In this document: piece after piece, positions 18,954 through 27,892 of the stretch | How positions within the stretch are numbered: the stretch's first letter is position 1 | Layout: each line of letters starts with the position of its first letter | DNA from: Chroococcidiopsis sp. TS-821 | GTDB lineage: Bacteria; Cyanobacteriota; Cyanobacteriia; Cyanobacteriales; Chroococcidiopsidaceae | Reading direction: 5' to 3' | DNA: 64,000 bases | Assembly: GCF_002939305.1 (NCBI RefSeq) | Contig: NZ_MVDI01000015.1 | Coordinates: 25,968 to 89,967, forward strand | Position numbers and translations under genes: made by a program | Notes under the pieces: generated by a model | Databases searched by the model: none | Told to the model about the DNA's origin: nothing | What the model saw: the letters and a program-made list of their open reading frames with translations, nothing else

Positions 18954-19010
18954 GTAGCAGAGGTCAGAGTTAAACTTTCCTCAGCGAAGTCATTATGAGC
19001 TTATACAAGG
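18954..19010 (+). repeat. Dispersed intergenic repeat, family A copy
   Basis: TAGCAGAGGTCAG, then TTAAACTT, then ATTATGAGCTT resemble the copies at 27578, 37372 and 42249 (plus) and 44437 and 61334 (minus). The remainder of the gap, to 19112, has a degraded AACCACAAAGG-type segment. Confidence 0.6.
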
Positions 19011-19112
19011 TCAGGACTTACGCAAGAGCATAGAAAAATGAACCACAAAGGATACATAGACGCGCCAGTGGCTTCCCGCAGGGTAGGACGCGAAGGAAAC
19101 GCTGTCTTGCGT

Positions 19113-19427
19113 TCAATCTTCTGTGTCTAACCGCCGAATTCTCCGCTGTAATTCAATTTCTTGCGAACTACAAATTGTTTCTAGATCGGCGACTCGCTGT
19201 TCTAAATTCTTGATACTATTTGCCAAATTGTTGCTTGCGTCGTTATCTGAGCTACGCCAAACGGCAATTGTACCAATAGCTGCACCCATCACTACCGCTA
19301 ATGGCAGAATTGGACCGCTTCTAGTCACAGGTACTAACAAAATGCAGATTGCAAGCATACCTGTCGCAAACCCCCAAATTTTGCCGGTAGCCAAAACGCG
19401 GATATCTGTCTCGGAGTTCCTTGCCAT
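19113..19427 (-). CDS. Small membrane protein with a C-terminal coiled coil
   Basis: A 104-residue protein with two hydrophobic helices, about residues 17-34 and 39-57, then a charged coiled-coil tail, about 65-100. The cytoplasmic tail probably dimerises. It resembles many short cyanobacterial hypothetical proteins, but no family is recognised. The stop is 170 bases from the terminator of ftsH on the other strand. Confidence 0.6.
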   Translation of the reverse strand: MARNSETDIRVLATGKIWGFATGMLAICILLVPVTRSGPILPLAVVMGAAIGTIAVWRSSDNDASNNLANSIKNLEQRVADLETICSSQEIELQRRIRRLDTED

Positions 19428-19861
19428 AAAGTAGTAAATTTTACATTGATAAATATGATTCGATGTACTTCTGCTTTCAGTATGAATCTTGAGCTAGCAA
19501 GACCCGATCGAAATTCACTCTATCTTTAGATTAATCTCTTTAGATAGATGACCTAGATAAATAAAGTTTTCAAAATAGCATTTATAAGTAAAATTAATAA
19601 ATGTGCAGAGTTATTCTGCTTTTTTTGAATACAGCATAGCGGGCTTTCAGCCTAGTGGTACTAAACTTTAGCTCAGGCAAAGACGACAAGCGATCGCTTT
19701 AAGTTGCTGGTCGCAGTAACAACTAATTTTGAACTGCTTGAGTCTTAGGGCTTTGGGAAATAATAATCATTTTCAAAAAGAAAATTGAGCCCACTATTTA
19801 GCTGTATTGCAACATTGTTGCGAACGAAAAGAAGAGTTGAGGGGGCTTTTAAGCTGCAATT
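19428..19861. promoter_or_regulatory. Divergent intergenic region with a Fur-box-like site
   Basis: The stretch at 19756-19774 matches the 19-bp Fur consensus GATAATGATAATCATTATC at 15 of 19 positions. It lies about 90 bases upstream of the gluconate permease start. Fur represses iron-regulated genes when iron is replete. The match is by eye, in AT-rich DNA, so it may be fortuitous. No gene is visible in the region. Confidence 0.35.
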
Positions 19862-21208
19862 ATGTCGCCTGGTGTATTAATTCTAATCGCGATGCTCGGC
19901 ATCGGCCTACTGCTGTTTCTGGTAATGGGTTTAAGGGTACAAGCCTTTGTAGCTCTACTCTTAAGTAGTTTATTCGTTGCGGTTGCAGCAGGGATACCGT
20001 TAAACGAGATTGCCAGCACAATTCAAGAAGGTATGGGGAACACCCTCGGCTTTATTGCAATTGTGGTTGGTCTGGGTACGATGTTCGGCGAGATGCTACG
20101 CGTGTCTGGCGGCGCGGAACAATTAGCAAACACTTTAGTAAGACGCTTTGGACAAGACCGCGCGCAATGGGCGTTAGGCTTGACAGGATTTTTAGTCGCG
20201 ATTCCTGTCTTTTTTGATGTTGGTTTAATTATTCTGATTCCGCTGGTCTACAGCTTGGCGCAACGAACAGGGAAATCGTTGCTGTATTATGCAATTCCCT
20301 TAACCGCAGGGTTAGCAATCACTCACAGCTATATTCCACCCACGCCAGGTCCTGTGGCGGTTGCTTCATTAATTAATGCGGATCTGGGTTGGGTAATTTT
20401 GTTTGGCGCGATCGCTGGTTTACCCGCGATGGTCGTCGGTGGCGTTTTCTTTGGTAAGTATATCGGTGGGAAAATTCACGTGAAAGTGCCAGAGTACATG
20501 ATCATTGACGCACCAGAAAAGGAAGTGGCAAAAGAGCCACCGGCATTTGGTACGATCGTTGCCATTATTGCGATTCCACTTTTACTGATTTTGCTCAATA
20601 CTGTTTCTGGAATTTTGCTACCAGAAGGTAATTTTGTTCGTAATTTACTTGGATTTTTAGGACACCCATTTACCGCGTTACTCCTCGCGGCGCTGGCTTC
20701 ATTTTATTTGTTAGGAACTCGACGCGGTTATACACAAGACGAAATTCAAACCATCGCGACAAAATCACTCGAACCAGTAGGATTGATTATTTTAGTCACA
20801 GGTGCGGGTGGTGTTTTTGGCAGAGTTTTAGTAACGAGTGGCGTTGGTGATGCATTAGCCGGTGTTATGGCTGCATCAAACTTACCGATCATTCTCCTTG
20901 CGTTTCTGATTGCGACTGCGGTACGAGTTTCGCAAGGTTCGGCGACGGTATCAATGGTAACAGCCGCAGGCATTATGGCACCCGCAATTGAAGCAGGGAA
21001 TTATTCTGCACCAATGGGTGGGTTAATTACAATTGCGATCGCATCCGGTGCAACCGTACTTTCTCATGTCAACGATTCAGGTTTCTGGTTAGTCAGCCGT
21101 TATCTGGGATTATCCGAGAAAAACACGCTACGTTCTTGGACAGTGATGGAGACGATCATTGGTTTGGTGGGCTTTTTGATCGTGTTTGTGATTGGCTTTT
21201 TTGTGTAA
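19862..21208 (+). CDS. gntP: GntP family gluconate:H+ symporter
   Basis: A 448-residue inner-membrane permease with about twelve hydrophobic segments, of full family length. GntP proteins import gluconate or related sugar acids with protons. Family signs are FVDVGLIILIPLVYSLA near residue 115, THSYIPPTPGPVAVA near 150 and the C-terminal SHVNDSGFWLVSRYLGLSEK near 398. The gene directly precedes a gluconokinase on the same strand, 120 bases apart, so uptake and phosphorylation of gluconate are coupled. A Fur-box-like site lies upstream. Confidence 0.94.
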   Translation: MSPGVLILIAMLGIGLLLFLVMGLRVQAFVALLLSSLFVAVAAGIPLNEIASTIQEGMGNTLGFIAIVVGLGTMFGEMLRVSGGAEQLANTLVRRFGQDRAQWALGLTGFLVAIPVFFDVGLIILIPLVYSLAQRTGKSLLYYAIPLTAGLAITHSYIPPTPGPVAVASLINADLGWVILFGAIAGLPAMVVGGVFFGKYIGGKIHVKVPEYMIIDAPEKEVAKEPPAFGTIVAIIAIPLLLILLNTVSGILLPEGNFVRNLLGFLGHPFTALLLAALASFYLLGTRRGYTQDEIQTIATKSLEPVGLIILVTGAGGVFGRVLVTSGVGDALAGVMAASNLPIILLAFLIATAVRVSQGSATVSMVTAAGIMAPAIEAGNYSAPMGGLITIAIASGATVLSHVNDSGFWLVSRYLGLSEKNTLRSWTVMETIIGLVGFLIVFVIGFFV

Positions 21209-21228
21209 CTAGGTAGCGAATGGGTGAT

Positions 21229-21283
21229 AGGTAATAGGTCATAAACATTCTTTAAGTGAACCAATTACCAATTACCTGTTACC
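21229..21283. repeat. Dispersed intergenic repeat, family B copy (hairpin)
   Basis: GGTAATAGGT (21230-21239) pairs with ACCTGTTACC (21274-21283) at 9 of 10 positions. The right arm also contains tandem ATTACCA units. Similar arms occur at 12607, 31009, 45714, 49375 and 61950. Confidence 0.6.
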
Positions 21284-21328
21284 AATTTGTTGACGTTGAT
21301 TTTCACCCACCGACTAACCACTAAATCT

Positions 21329-22876
21329 ATGAGCCAAACTTACTTTCTCGGTGTCGATCTTGGCACCACGAGTACAAAAGCGATTGTTTTTTCGGCTTCG
21401 GGTGCCATTAAAGGGATGGGCAATCGGGGATATAAAATTATTGTCCCCAAACCCACTTGGGCAGAACAAGACCCTGAAGCAATTTTTTCTGCGGTAATTT
21501 GTGCAGTGCGCGATGCAGTAAATGCGGCAGAAATCTCAAAATCGGCGATCGCCGCCTTGGGGTTTAGCGCAGCAACACATAGTTTAATCGCCGTTGATGC
21601 CAAAAACTATCCATTAACAAATGCCATTATTTGGGCAGACAATCGCAGTATTCATCAGACAGAATTCCTCAAGCAACAAGATCAAAAACACGATCTTTAC
21701 TTGCGTACCGGAAGCCCGATTCATCCTGTTTCCGTCGTCACAAAATTGATGTGGATGCGCGAATCGAACCCAGATGTTTTTGCGAAAGCTGCTAAGTTTA
21801 TCTCGATTAAAGAGTACGTTTTCTATCAATTATTCGAGCGCTACGTGATTGATTATTCGATCGCATCAGCGACAGGGTTACTCAATTTAAAGCAGCTTGA
21901 TTGGGATGCAGAAGCACTGCAAATTGCCGGAATTCGGTCAGAACAATTGAGTGAACTCGTTTCACCAACGCACGTTTTACGCGGGATGAAAACACGTCAT
22001 GCAGAAGTCATGTGCATTGCACCCGATACACCCGTTGTCATTGGGGCAAATGATGGTGTTTTAGCAAATTTAGGAGTAGGAGCGATTGCGCGGGGCGAGG
22101 TTGCAATTACGATTGGTACGAGTGGTGCGGTGCGCACGGTTGTAGATACACCACTTACGGATGAGAAAGAAAGAACGTTTTGTTACGCTTTAACGGAAAA
22201 ACACTGGGTCATTGGTGGACCTACAAATAACGGTGGAATTGTTTTACGGTGGTTTCGCGACAACTTTTGCGCGCCAGAAGTTGAAAAAGCAAAGCGCTTG
22301 GGGGTAGATCCGTACGACTTGATGATTGAAAGCGCAATGGAAGTTTCTCCAGGGGCTGAGGGGTTGCTGTGTTTACCGTATTTATCAGGCGAACGCGCCC
22401 CGCATTGGAATGCGAAAACACGCGGTTTATTTTTTGGTGTGGGATTACATCACGGGCGATCGCATTTTGTCCGCGCGATTATGGAAGGGATTTTATTTAA
22501 CGTTTACAGCGTTAATGTCGCTTTACAAGAACTCACTGGAGATATTAAAGAAATTCGCGCTTCGGGTGGTTTTGCGCGTTCGAGGGAATGGCGACAAATG
22601 ATGGCAGATTTGTTTGGCATTGAGGTATTAATGCCAGAGGTTTATGAAGGAAGCGGATTTGGTGCAGCAGTATTAGCAATGTATAGTGTGGGTGCGATCG
22701 CCGACCTCACTGACGTGCAAAAATTAATTCGCATTACCTATCGTCATAAACCCAACGCACATTTAGCTAGTACCTATCACCATCTATTCTCGCTGTACGA
22801 ACGCTTGTATCAAAATCTGGAACGTGAGTTTGATGCGATCGCAGATTACCAAAGCCAGGCAATTAAGAGAGATTAG
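21329..22876 (+). CDS. gntK: FGGY family gluconokinase
   Basis: A 515-residue sugar kinase. It phosphorylates gluconate to 6-phosphogluconate with ATP, feeding the oxidative pentose phosphate pathway. The N-terminal phosphate loop DLGTTSTKAIVF, the IGANDGVLANLGVGAI segment and the adenosine-loop GTSGAVR are clear. The C-terminal FGGY signature lies in FARSREWRQMMADLFG near residue 415. A TTG-initiated frame opens at 21287, but the ATG at 21329 begins just before the phosphate loop strand and is preferred. It follows the gluconate permease. Confidence 0.93.
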   Translation: MSQTYFLGVDLGTTSTKAIVFSASGAIKGMGNRGYKIIVPKPTWAEQDPEAIFSAVICAVRDAVNAAEISKSAIAALGFSAATHSLIAVDAKNYPLTNAIIWADNRSIHQTEFLKQQDQKHDLYLRTGSPIHPVSVVTKLMWMRESNPDVFAKAAKFISIKEYVFYQLFERYVIDYSIASATGLLNLKQLDWDAEALQIAGIRSEQLSELVSPTHVLRGMKTRHAEVMCIAPDTPVVIGANDGVLANLGVGAIARGEVAITIGTSGAVRTVVDTPLTDEKERTFCYALTEKHWVIGGPTNNGGIVLRWFRDNFCAPEVEKAKRLGVDPYDLMIESAMEVSPGAEGLLCLPYLSGERAPHWNAKTRGLFFGVGLHHGRSHFVRAIMEGILFNVYSVNVALQELTGDIKEIRASGGFARSREWRQMMADLFGIEVLMPEVYEGSGFGAAVLAMYSVGAIADLTDVQKLIRITYRHKPNAHLASTYHHLFSLYERLYQNLEREFDAIADYQSQAIKRD

Positions 22877-22913
22877 AGATTATTAAGTGTAAAGTAGCGA
22901 TAGAATAAAAACG

Positions 22914-23245
22914 CTAAGTATCAGGATCAATCGCCAATTCGCGCAGTTTTGCAGCTAACCTTTCAGCTTTTTGCTGTCGTTCTTCCTCGACGACTTCTGC
23001 TGACGTGAAAAACTGTAATTGCTGACTCCACAATCTACCCTGTGCATCGAATTGTAGCGGTTGATAGATTTCATCAGCGATATGAAATCCTGCAAATTCT
23101 AGCGTCTCTGGGTCAAACCAGAAATAGTCTAGTATACGTAAAATATCTTGACATAGACGACAATATCTTCATCTTCCCATGTTTCTGGAATCAAATCTTT
23201 GGCAAGCGACGTAGCAATACAAATGGGGTGACAAGGTTCTTGCTA
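22914..23245 (-). pseudogene. Frameshifted Uma2 (DUF820) family endonuclease remnant
   Basis: The gap after gluconokinase holds a decayed minus-strand gene. The downstream frame (stop at 22914-22916) reads YFWFDPETLEFAGF, then GRLWSQQLQFF, then ERQQKAERLAAKLREL, which is the C-terminal half of Uma2/DUF820 proteins. The upstream part, with LIPETWEDEDIVVYVKI, lies in another frame and opens after a stop near 23246. At least one frameshift, near 23155, separates them, and a segment seems deleted after LWSQQ. Uma2 genes are numerous in cyanobacterial genomes and often degenerate. Confidence 0.75.
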
Positions 23246-23287
23246 TGAGTTTATGGTAACTGGATAAAACTAATAGAATCCACAGTT

Positions 23288-24223
23288 ATGGCTACCCAGC
23301 TAGCGAGACGCGCCTTTTTGTCGTTGAGTGTAGGAACAACTACCTTCTTTCTTAGCAATAAATGGCTGCAACCTGTGTCAGCCAAGCCGACAGCATTTGT
23401 GATGCGGTCAAATCAAGTGCAGTTGCATAATGGCGTGACTTTGAACTATGTTGAGAATCAACCGTCTTTTCCAGATTCAGACACAATTATTTTTTTGCAT
23501 GGATACACAGACTCTTGGCGATCGTTTGAACGCAACTTGCCACTGTTATCCAATAAGTTTCGCATATTAGCAATTGACCAGCGCGGTCATGGTAACTCTT
23601 CACGTCCTTCCTGCTGTTACACGCAAGCCGACTTTGCTGCGGATATTGATGCGTTTATGACTGCTATGAAAATCGAAAAAGCAACTCTTGTTGGTCATTC
23701 GATGGGCGGTTTTATTGCGCACAAAGTTGCAGTAGACTATCCACAACGCGTTCAGCGCTTAGTACTCATTGGTGCAGCCCCTAGCGCCGTAAAAAATCCA
23801 GTACTTAAAGAACTTAATGATACTGTTCAAGCGTTAGTTGAGCCGATTGATCCTAATTTTGTCCGCGAATTTCAAGCGAGTACCTTTTATAAACCGATTC
23901 CACCTGCATTTCTAGACACTGCGGTTGCTGAAAGTTTGAAAGTGCCACTAATGGTTTGGAAACAAGCTTTAGCAGGGCTGATTGTCGAAGATCACGCTAT
24001 GCGATTAGACCAAATTGCAGCACCTACATTAATTTTATGGGGCGATCGCGATGATATTGTAACGTTACAAGAGCAACAAGCCCTACAAACGCAAATTCCC
24101 AATGCAACGCTAAAAATCTACCGCGAAACAGGACATGGTTTACACGTTGAATCTCCGCAACGATTTGTCCGCGATTTGTATCGTTTTATGCGGCGATCGC
24201 AGTCAGTTGTTAAACATGATTGA
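23288..24223 (+). CDS. Secreted alpha/beta hydrolase
   Basis: A 311-residue alpha/beta-fold hydrolase. The N-terminus, ARRAFLSLS followed by a hydrophobic stretch and cleavage-like VSA near residue 33, looks like a twin-arginine signal with RRAFL. The catalytic serine is S138 in GHSMGG. The oxyanion-region motif FLHGYTDSW is near residue 61, an aspartate sits in LWGDRDDIV near 250, and the catalytic histidine lies in ETGHGLHVE near 284. It probably acts in the periplasm or outside the cell on an ester or lactone; the substrate is unknown. Codon use is normal for the window. Confidence 0.88.
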   Translation: MATQLARRAFLSLSVGTTTFFLSNKWLQPVSAKPTAFVMRSNQVQLHNGVTLNYVENQPSFPDSDTIIFLHGYTDSWRSFERNLPLLSNKFRILAIDQRGHGNSSRPSCCYTQADFAADIDAFMTAMKIEKATLVGHSMGGFIAHKVAVDYPQRVQRLVLIGAAPSAVKNPVLKELNDTVQALVEPIDPNFVREFQASTFYKPIPPAFLDTAVAESLKVPLMVWKQALAGLIVEDHAMRLDQIAAPTLILWGDRDDIVTLQEQQALQTQIPNATLKIYRETGHGLHVESPQRFVRDLYRFMRRSQSVVKHD

Positions 24224-24294
24224 AACTACCTTGCTCTAGCCAAATTTGAATGATGTAAGTCTTAATTGTTCAAACATTTGCAATTGCAATTAGC

Positions 24295-24558
24295 TTATGC
24301 ATACCTACTTTTGAAGCGCTTTAGCAAAAGCTTAGTGTTTTCTACTTCTCTTTGAAATTCTTCTTGTTTCTCTAGCTGAATTTTGCTACCAGCTTGCTCG
24401 AATATCTTTTGTAATGCCTTGTCTAAATCAGTTTGCAATTGAGTCATTGTATCGAGTATTCTTTGATTGATTTCCTGGTGAGGATTAGGCATATCTATCC
24501 TTTGATTTTCACTTTGTTTACCTTTTTGACATAAATGATAATTTGTTAGTGCATTCAT
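24295..24558 (-). CDS. Small coiled-coil protein next to the ABC exporter
   Basis: An 87-residue, charged, helical protein with no signal peptide. Residues 25-87 form a probable coiled coil. AAGGAC precedes the ATG at 24558; a second ATG at 24492 is a possible shorter start. The gene lies 101 bases downstream of the exporter on the same strand and could share its transcript. Nothing in the sequence resembles a precursor peptide with a leader and cysteine-rich core, so a link to the transporter is only positional. The family is not recognised. Confidence 0.5.
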   Translation of the reverse strand: MNALTNYHLCQKGKQSENQRIDMPNPHQEINQRILDTMTQLQTDLDKALQKIFEQAGSKIQLEKQEEFQREVENTKLLLKRFKSRYA

Positions 24559-24659
24559 TATGATGTCCTTATGTTTATAGTGATAATTAAAGCTAATTTA
24601 GCGTTGACTCCTCTGCACCTGAAGCTGCCTATCTGTAACAACTTCAAAGTGAAACGGTA

Positions 24660-26327
24660 TTAAACTAAGGGCTTGCTTCTAGTGCTGGTTATAGGATTAC
24701 AACTAGATTCAACCTTGCCATAGTCGAGCTTAATGATCCGGTCTGCCAGATGAAAATAACGGTCGTCATGAGTAATCACTAAAACTGTTTTGCCGCGTTC
24801 TTTTAGCTTAATAAGAATCTCTTTGTAAAAGAGTTCGCGAAAAAATGGATCTTGGTCGGAAGCCCATTCATCGAATAAATAAATCGGACGATCTTCTAAA
24901 TAAGCTGTTAGTAAAGCAAGGCGCTTTCGCTGTCCTTGAGAAAGGCGGGTTGTCGAAAGAATACCATTTTTTACTTGTACTTTGTGGTCTAACTGCAATT
25001 GCTTGAGATAGCTTTCAACTTCGCGATCTAAACCTGCACGATTAAATCCTAAATAGCGATCGAAAAGATAGAAATCAGAAAAAATGACCGAGAAATGCTG
25101 GCGATACCACTCGCGGTTTTGTGCTGAAATTGGTACTTGATTAAGATATATTGAGCCACTTTGAGGTGTATACAATCCTGCAATAAGTTTGGCAAGCGTT
25201 GATTTACCACTGCCATTGCCACCCACAATATATGTAATCTCTCCTGGTTGGAAGGATAAACTGATTGGACCCAGAAGAAAGCCTCTTTCTACAAAATCTG
25301 CATGATGACGATGGGGAGGACGCATCTCATTTGCTTCGCCATCCGGTTGATACATATAAGTCACGTCATCGAGTTCGAGTAGACAGTGATGATTAATATT
25401 GTCAAAATCAACAGTATCAAATTCAGCTTGATGGGCTAACGACAGTTTCATTCTTACAATTTTCTGTAAAGCAATATTGCCTTGCGCGAGATCGGGTAAT
25501 CGCTTCAAGAGGTTTTGCATTGGGATGGCAATAAAGGTACTTGTCAGAACATAAGTAGATAGCATTGGTACTGGAAGGTAAATAAACCAAGGCAAGATAA
25601 AAACAATAAACGCCAAACTAGCAAACTGAGAAAATTGCCCTAACCCGTTGGCGATCGCAAAACTTTTCATAGCACTACTGTTTTTCCGGCGGAGTTTTGC
25701 GGCACTTTCCTGCAAATTCTTTGCTAAAAAATCTTCTCGCCTTGACTTGTGCAGTTTTAGTTCTTTAATCCCTGTCGTCGCTGCTTGAAAATGCTTGAAC
25801 AAATTATCATCTTCTTCACGGGCTGCTGCGAAGAGATGCCGCGCTTTACCAAGTCTTGTCTGAGTACACCAAATAGCAATCGACGTGAAGGCGATCGCTA
25901 ACACAAATATCGTATTTGATAACCAAGCTAAGTAAACTAAGCAGCCAATAATTGTAGCAAGGTCAATGCAGAGGTTAGGAATAGTAGAAACTGCGTGCGA
26001 AAGGACTCGAACATCGTCTGTAAGTGTGGCAAGTAAGCGGTGTTCTCCAAGTTTTTCTAGTAGATGCTGTAGAGGAGAAGATAAGATATTTTGACTTAAT
26101 CTTAATCGCAGCTGGTAGATTGCATTTTGTGAAAGATGAATGAGCATAAATTGCGAGACAATGCTCGTAACCAGCGTAAAAAGAGCCAAGGCAGCAAAAT
26201 AAAGCAATGCATTAGGAAGTGAGGCTTGATTGACCGCGCGGTTAATCAGTGAAACGAGCATCGCATTGCCACCACCACTCATTAAACCTGCAATCGTTGC
26301 AATCAAAATATTCCGCTGTAATTGCAT
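24660..26327 (-). CDS. Cyclic-peptide-type ABC exporter
   Basis: A 555-residue half-transporter with a fused membrane and ATPase domain. About six hydrophobic helices occupy residues 5-290. The ATPase domain, about 310-545, has Walker A GGNGSGKST near 370, the signature LSQGQRKRLAL near 455 and Walker B with FDEWASDQDP near 480. The last is characteristic of the SyrD/PvdE-like cyclic peptide export group, whose relatives move siderophores or cyclic peptides across the inner membrane. The ATG at 26327 opens the first helix. A small gene follows on the same strand. No peptide-synthesis gene is nearby, so the substrate is open. Confidence 0.9.
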   Translation of the reverse strand: MQLQRNILIATIAGLMSGGGNAMLVSLINRAVNQASLPNALLYFAALALFTLVTSIVSQFMLIHLSQNAIYQLRLRLSQNILSSPLQHLLEKLGEHRLLATLTDDVRVLSHAVSTIPNLCIDLATIIGCLVYLAWLSNTIFVLAIAFTSIAIWCTQTRLGKARHLFAAAREEDDNLFKHFQAATTGIKELKLHKSRREDFLAKNLQESAAKLRRKNSSAMKSFAIANGLGQFSQFASLAFIVFILPWFIYLPVPMLSTYVLTSTFIAIPMQNLLKRLPDLAQGNIALQKIVRMKLSLAHQAEFDTVDFDNINHHCLLELDDVTYMYQPDGEANEMRPPHRHHADFVERGFLLGPISLSFQPGEITYIVGGNGSGKSTLAKLIAGLYTPQSGSIYLNQVPISAQNREWYRQHFSVIFSDFYLFDRYLGFNRAGLDREVESYLKQLQLDHKVQVKNGILSTTRLSQGQRKRLALLTAYLEDRPIYLFDEWASDQDPFFRELFYKEILIKLKERGKTVLVITHDDRYFHLADRIIKLDYGKVESSCNPITSTRSKPLV

Positions 26328-26618
26328 AAAAGTACAATAGCCTACCTCAGTAAACTCTACTCGAGTGAACTGCCTAATCCTTCCTTGTAACTCAACACAA
26401 TATTTGAGTTAACTTACTGAAACAGCTGAGAGTAGGTAGGTTCTAGCTTCTAGACTTGTCAATACACTTTTCGGCAATCAAAGTATCCTAATTAAGCAAT
26501 CAGATTATCCTGGATCAGCAAATACAACGGCACATAGATCAGGTGTATTTTAGAGATTATTTTTCTATTTTTGGAATTGAGCAGAAAGTTTCAGTTCATT
26601 TCCAACAAAGAGAAAGCG

Positions 26619-26798
26619 ATGAACATTTTGTGGAAAAACTTACTAATTAAAACAGTCCTTTGGATCTTTGTAGAAATCATTCTAACGCTGCTAGGACTTG
26701 ACAATGTTGCTGACTACAGCGAGTTTGTCTTTAATCGAGATGAGATCGCGGCAAGCTACATTCAGCCAGCCATTCATCTGAATTCCTTTGTTTTATAA
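26619..26798 (+). CDS. Small conserved cyanobacterial membrane-associated protein
   Basis: A 59-residue protein with an N-terminal amphipathic or hydrophobic helix (LLIKTVLWIFVEIILTLLGL) followed by an acidic tail containing ADYSEF. I have seen this pattern in other cyanobacterial small proteins, which is recollection rather than a checked match. The longer frame starting at 26571 is less likely because the ATG at 26619 has a purine-rich AAAGAG upstream. The function is unknown. Confidence 0.6.
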   Translation: MNILWKNLLIKTVLWIFVEIILTLLGLDNVADYSEFVFNRDEIAASYIQPAIHLNSFVL

Positions 26799-27021
26799 AA
26801 AATAAATCAAATTGATGTATCGAGAAATTCAAATTGACTCTTTTGGTGAAAAGGCAATTGGTAGACTTAAGAGAAACCTTAAAAAAATAATTAATTGCTA
26901 TTGTTCCTCCTTAGTTTGTCGTAGTGTTTGACGTGGATGGATTGACTAAATTTTATTCATAATTATTGGTTTAATTCTTGTTCGCTATAAAAACTAAATG
27001 TGTTAGGGAATTGATTCTGTG

Positions 27022-27114
27022 ATGACGAGAAGCTGGTGTGATTGGCGTTGGCAGTTGAAGTTAGTAGGTTGCGTTGCGTTTGTTGGGGCAGTAGCAGGAG
27101 GAGGCGATCGCTAA
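27022..27114 (+). pseudogene. Possible remnant of a TpsA-type signal peptide
   Basis: An ATG opens a 30-codon frame with DWRWQLKLVGCVAFVGAVAG, ending at TAA in a HIP1 site. It resembles the extended signal peptide of filamentous haemagglutinin-like (two-partner secretion) proteins of cyanobacteria, but no such gene follows: the PIN-domain gene starts 32 bases later in its place. The rest of the gap from 26799 shows no gene. Confidence 0.35.
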
Positions 27115-27145
27115 ATATCTAATATCTCAAGCAACGCCATCGTTC

Positions 27146-27568
27146 ATGACTTACTATCCTATCGTCCTAGTAGATAGTGGGGTTTTAATTGCATACTACA
27201 GCGCTCAGGACAAGTACCACCAGTTTGTACAACGCTTTTATGAAAATTGCACGTCGAAGCTGGTAACGACACAACCCATTTGTACAGAGGTAATGTGGCT
27301 GCTTAACTCTGATTGGCGTACGCAAAACGAGTTTCTTCTAGATATCGCTAAAAGACTCTACAAGTGCAAGCATCTGTTGCCTCAAGATTTTTCGCGGATT
27401 GCTCAACTCAATGCTCAATATTCAGATTTACCAAGAGATTTTGCAGATTTATCCTTAATTGCTATTTCAGAACGTTTAGACATTGCAGCGATCGCTACTT
27501 TGGATAGTGATTTTGACATTTACCGCTGCTATCGCAAGCAGCCATTTGAGCGAGTCATGGAAATATAA
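27146..27568 (+). CDS. PIN-domain (VapC-like) nuclease, no antitoxin seen
   Basis: A 140-residue PIN-domain protein. The acidic residues of the active site are D10 (LVDSG), E48 (CTEV), D98 or D101 (RDFAD) and D120 or D122 (LDSDFD), which together bind the metal used to cut RNA. VapC-type toxins are paired with an upstream antitoxin, but only a 30-codon relic is visible upstream. It may be orphan, neutralised by a distant partner, or work as a plain RNase. The HicB remnant downstream shows the region is accessory DNA. Confidence 0.85.
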   Translation: MTYYPIVLVDSGVLIAYYSAQDKYHQFVQRFYENCTSKLVTTQPICTEVMWLLNSDWRTQNEFLLDIAKRLYKCKHLLPQDFSRIAQLNAQYSDLPRDFADLSLIAISERLDIAAIATLDSDFDIYRCYRKQPFERVMEI

Positions 27569-27577
27569 TTTCAGCCG

Positions 27578-27690
27578 TATAGCAGAGGTCAGCGTTAAAC
27601 TTCCCTTAGGAAAATTATTATGAGCTTCTATAACCTCCTAACTCTTGACTAGAACTATATCTCCATGAGGTGGGTTTGCAATCCGAACTG
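27578..27690 (+). repeat. Dispersed intergenic repeat, family A copy
   Basis: TATAGCAGAGGTCAG, TTAAACTTCCC, ATTATGAGCTTCTATAAC and CTAACTCTTGACTAG mark the most complete copy of the family here. The tail also matches the 42249 copy. The gap from 27690 to 27892 shows no gene. Confidence 0.65.
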
Positions 27691-27892
27691 GCAACCTATC
27701 TATAACCATAACTTAGTGTTTGCTGCCTGAGTAAAAGCCTTCAAAACCAGTAGGTCATAATGCTACCATTTCACCTCAAAGTTACTACAAATGGGCAGCA
27801 GAGGAGAAATAATTTGTAGTTTTTATCTAGTGAAATGATAGCGACAAATAAGTCATGACTTCAGCTAAATCATGACCCATAACAATAGCAAT

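Noticed and set aside
23042..23248. A plus-strand frame in the Uma2 relic region
   Set aside because: The protein-like signal is on the minus strand (Uma2); the plus frame has no family resemblance.
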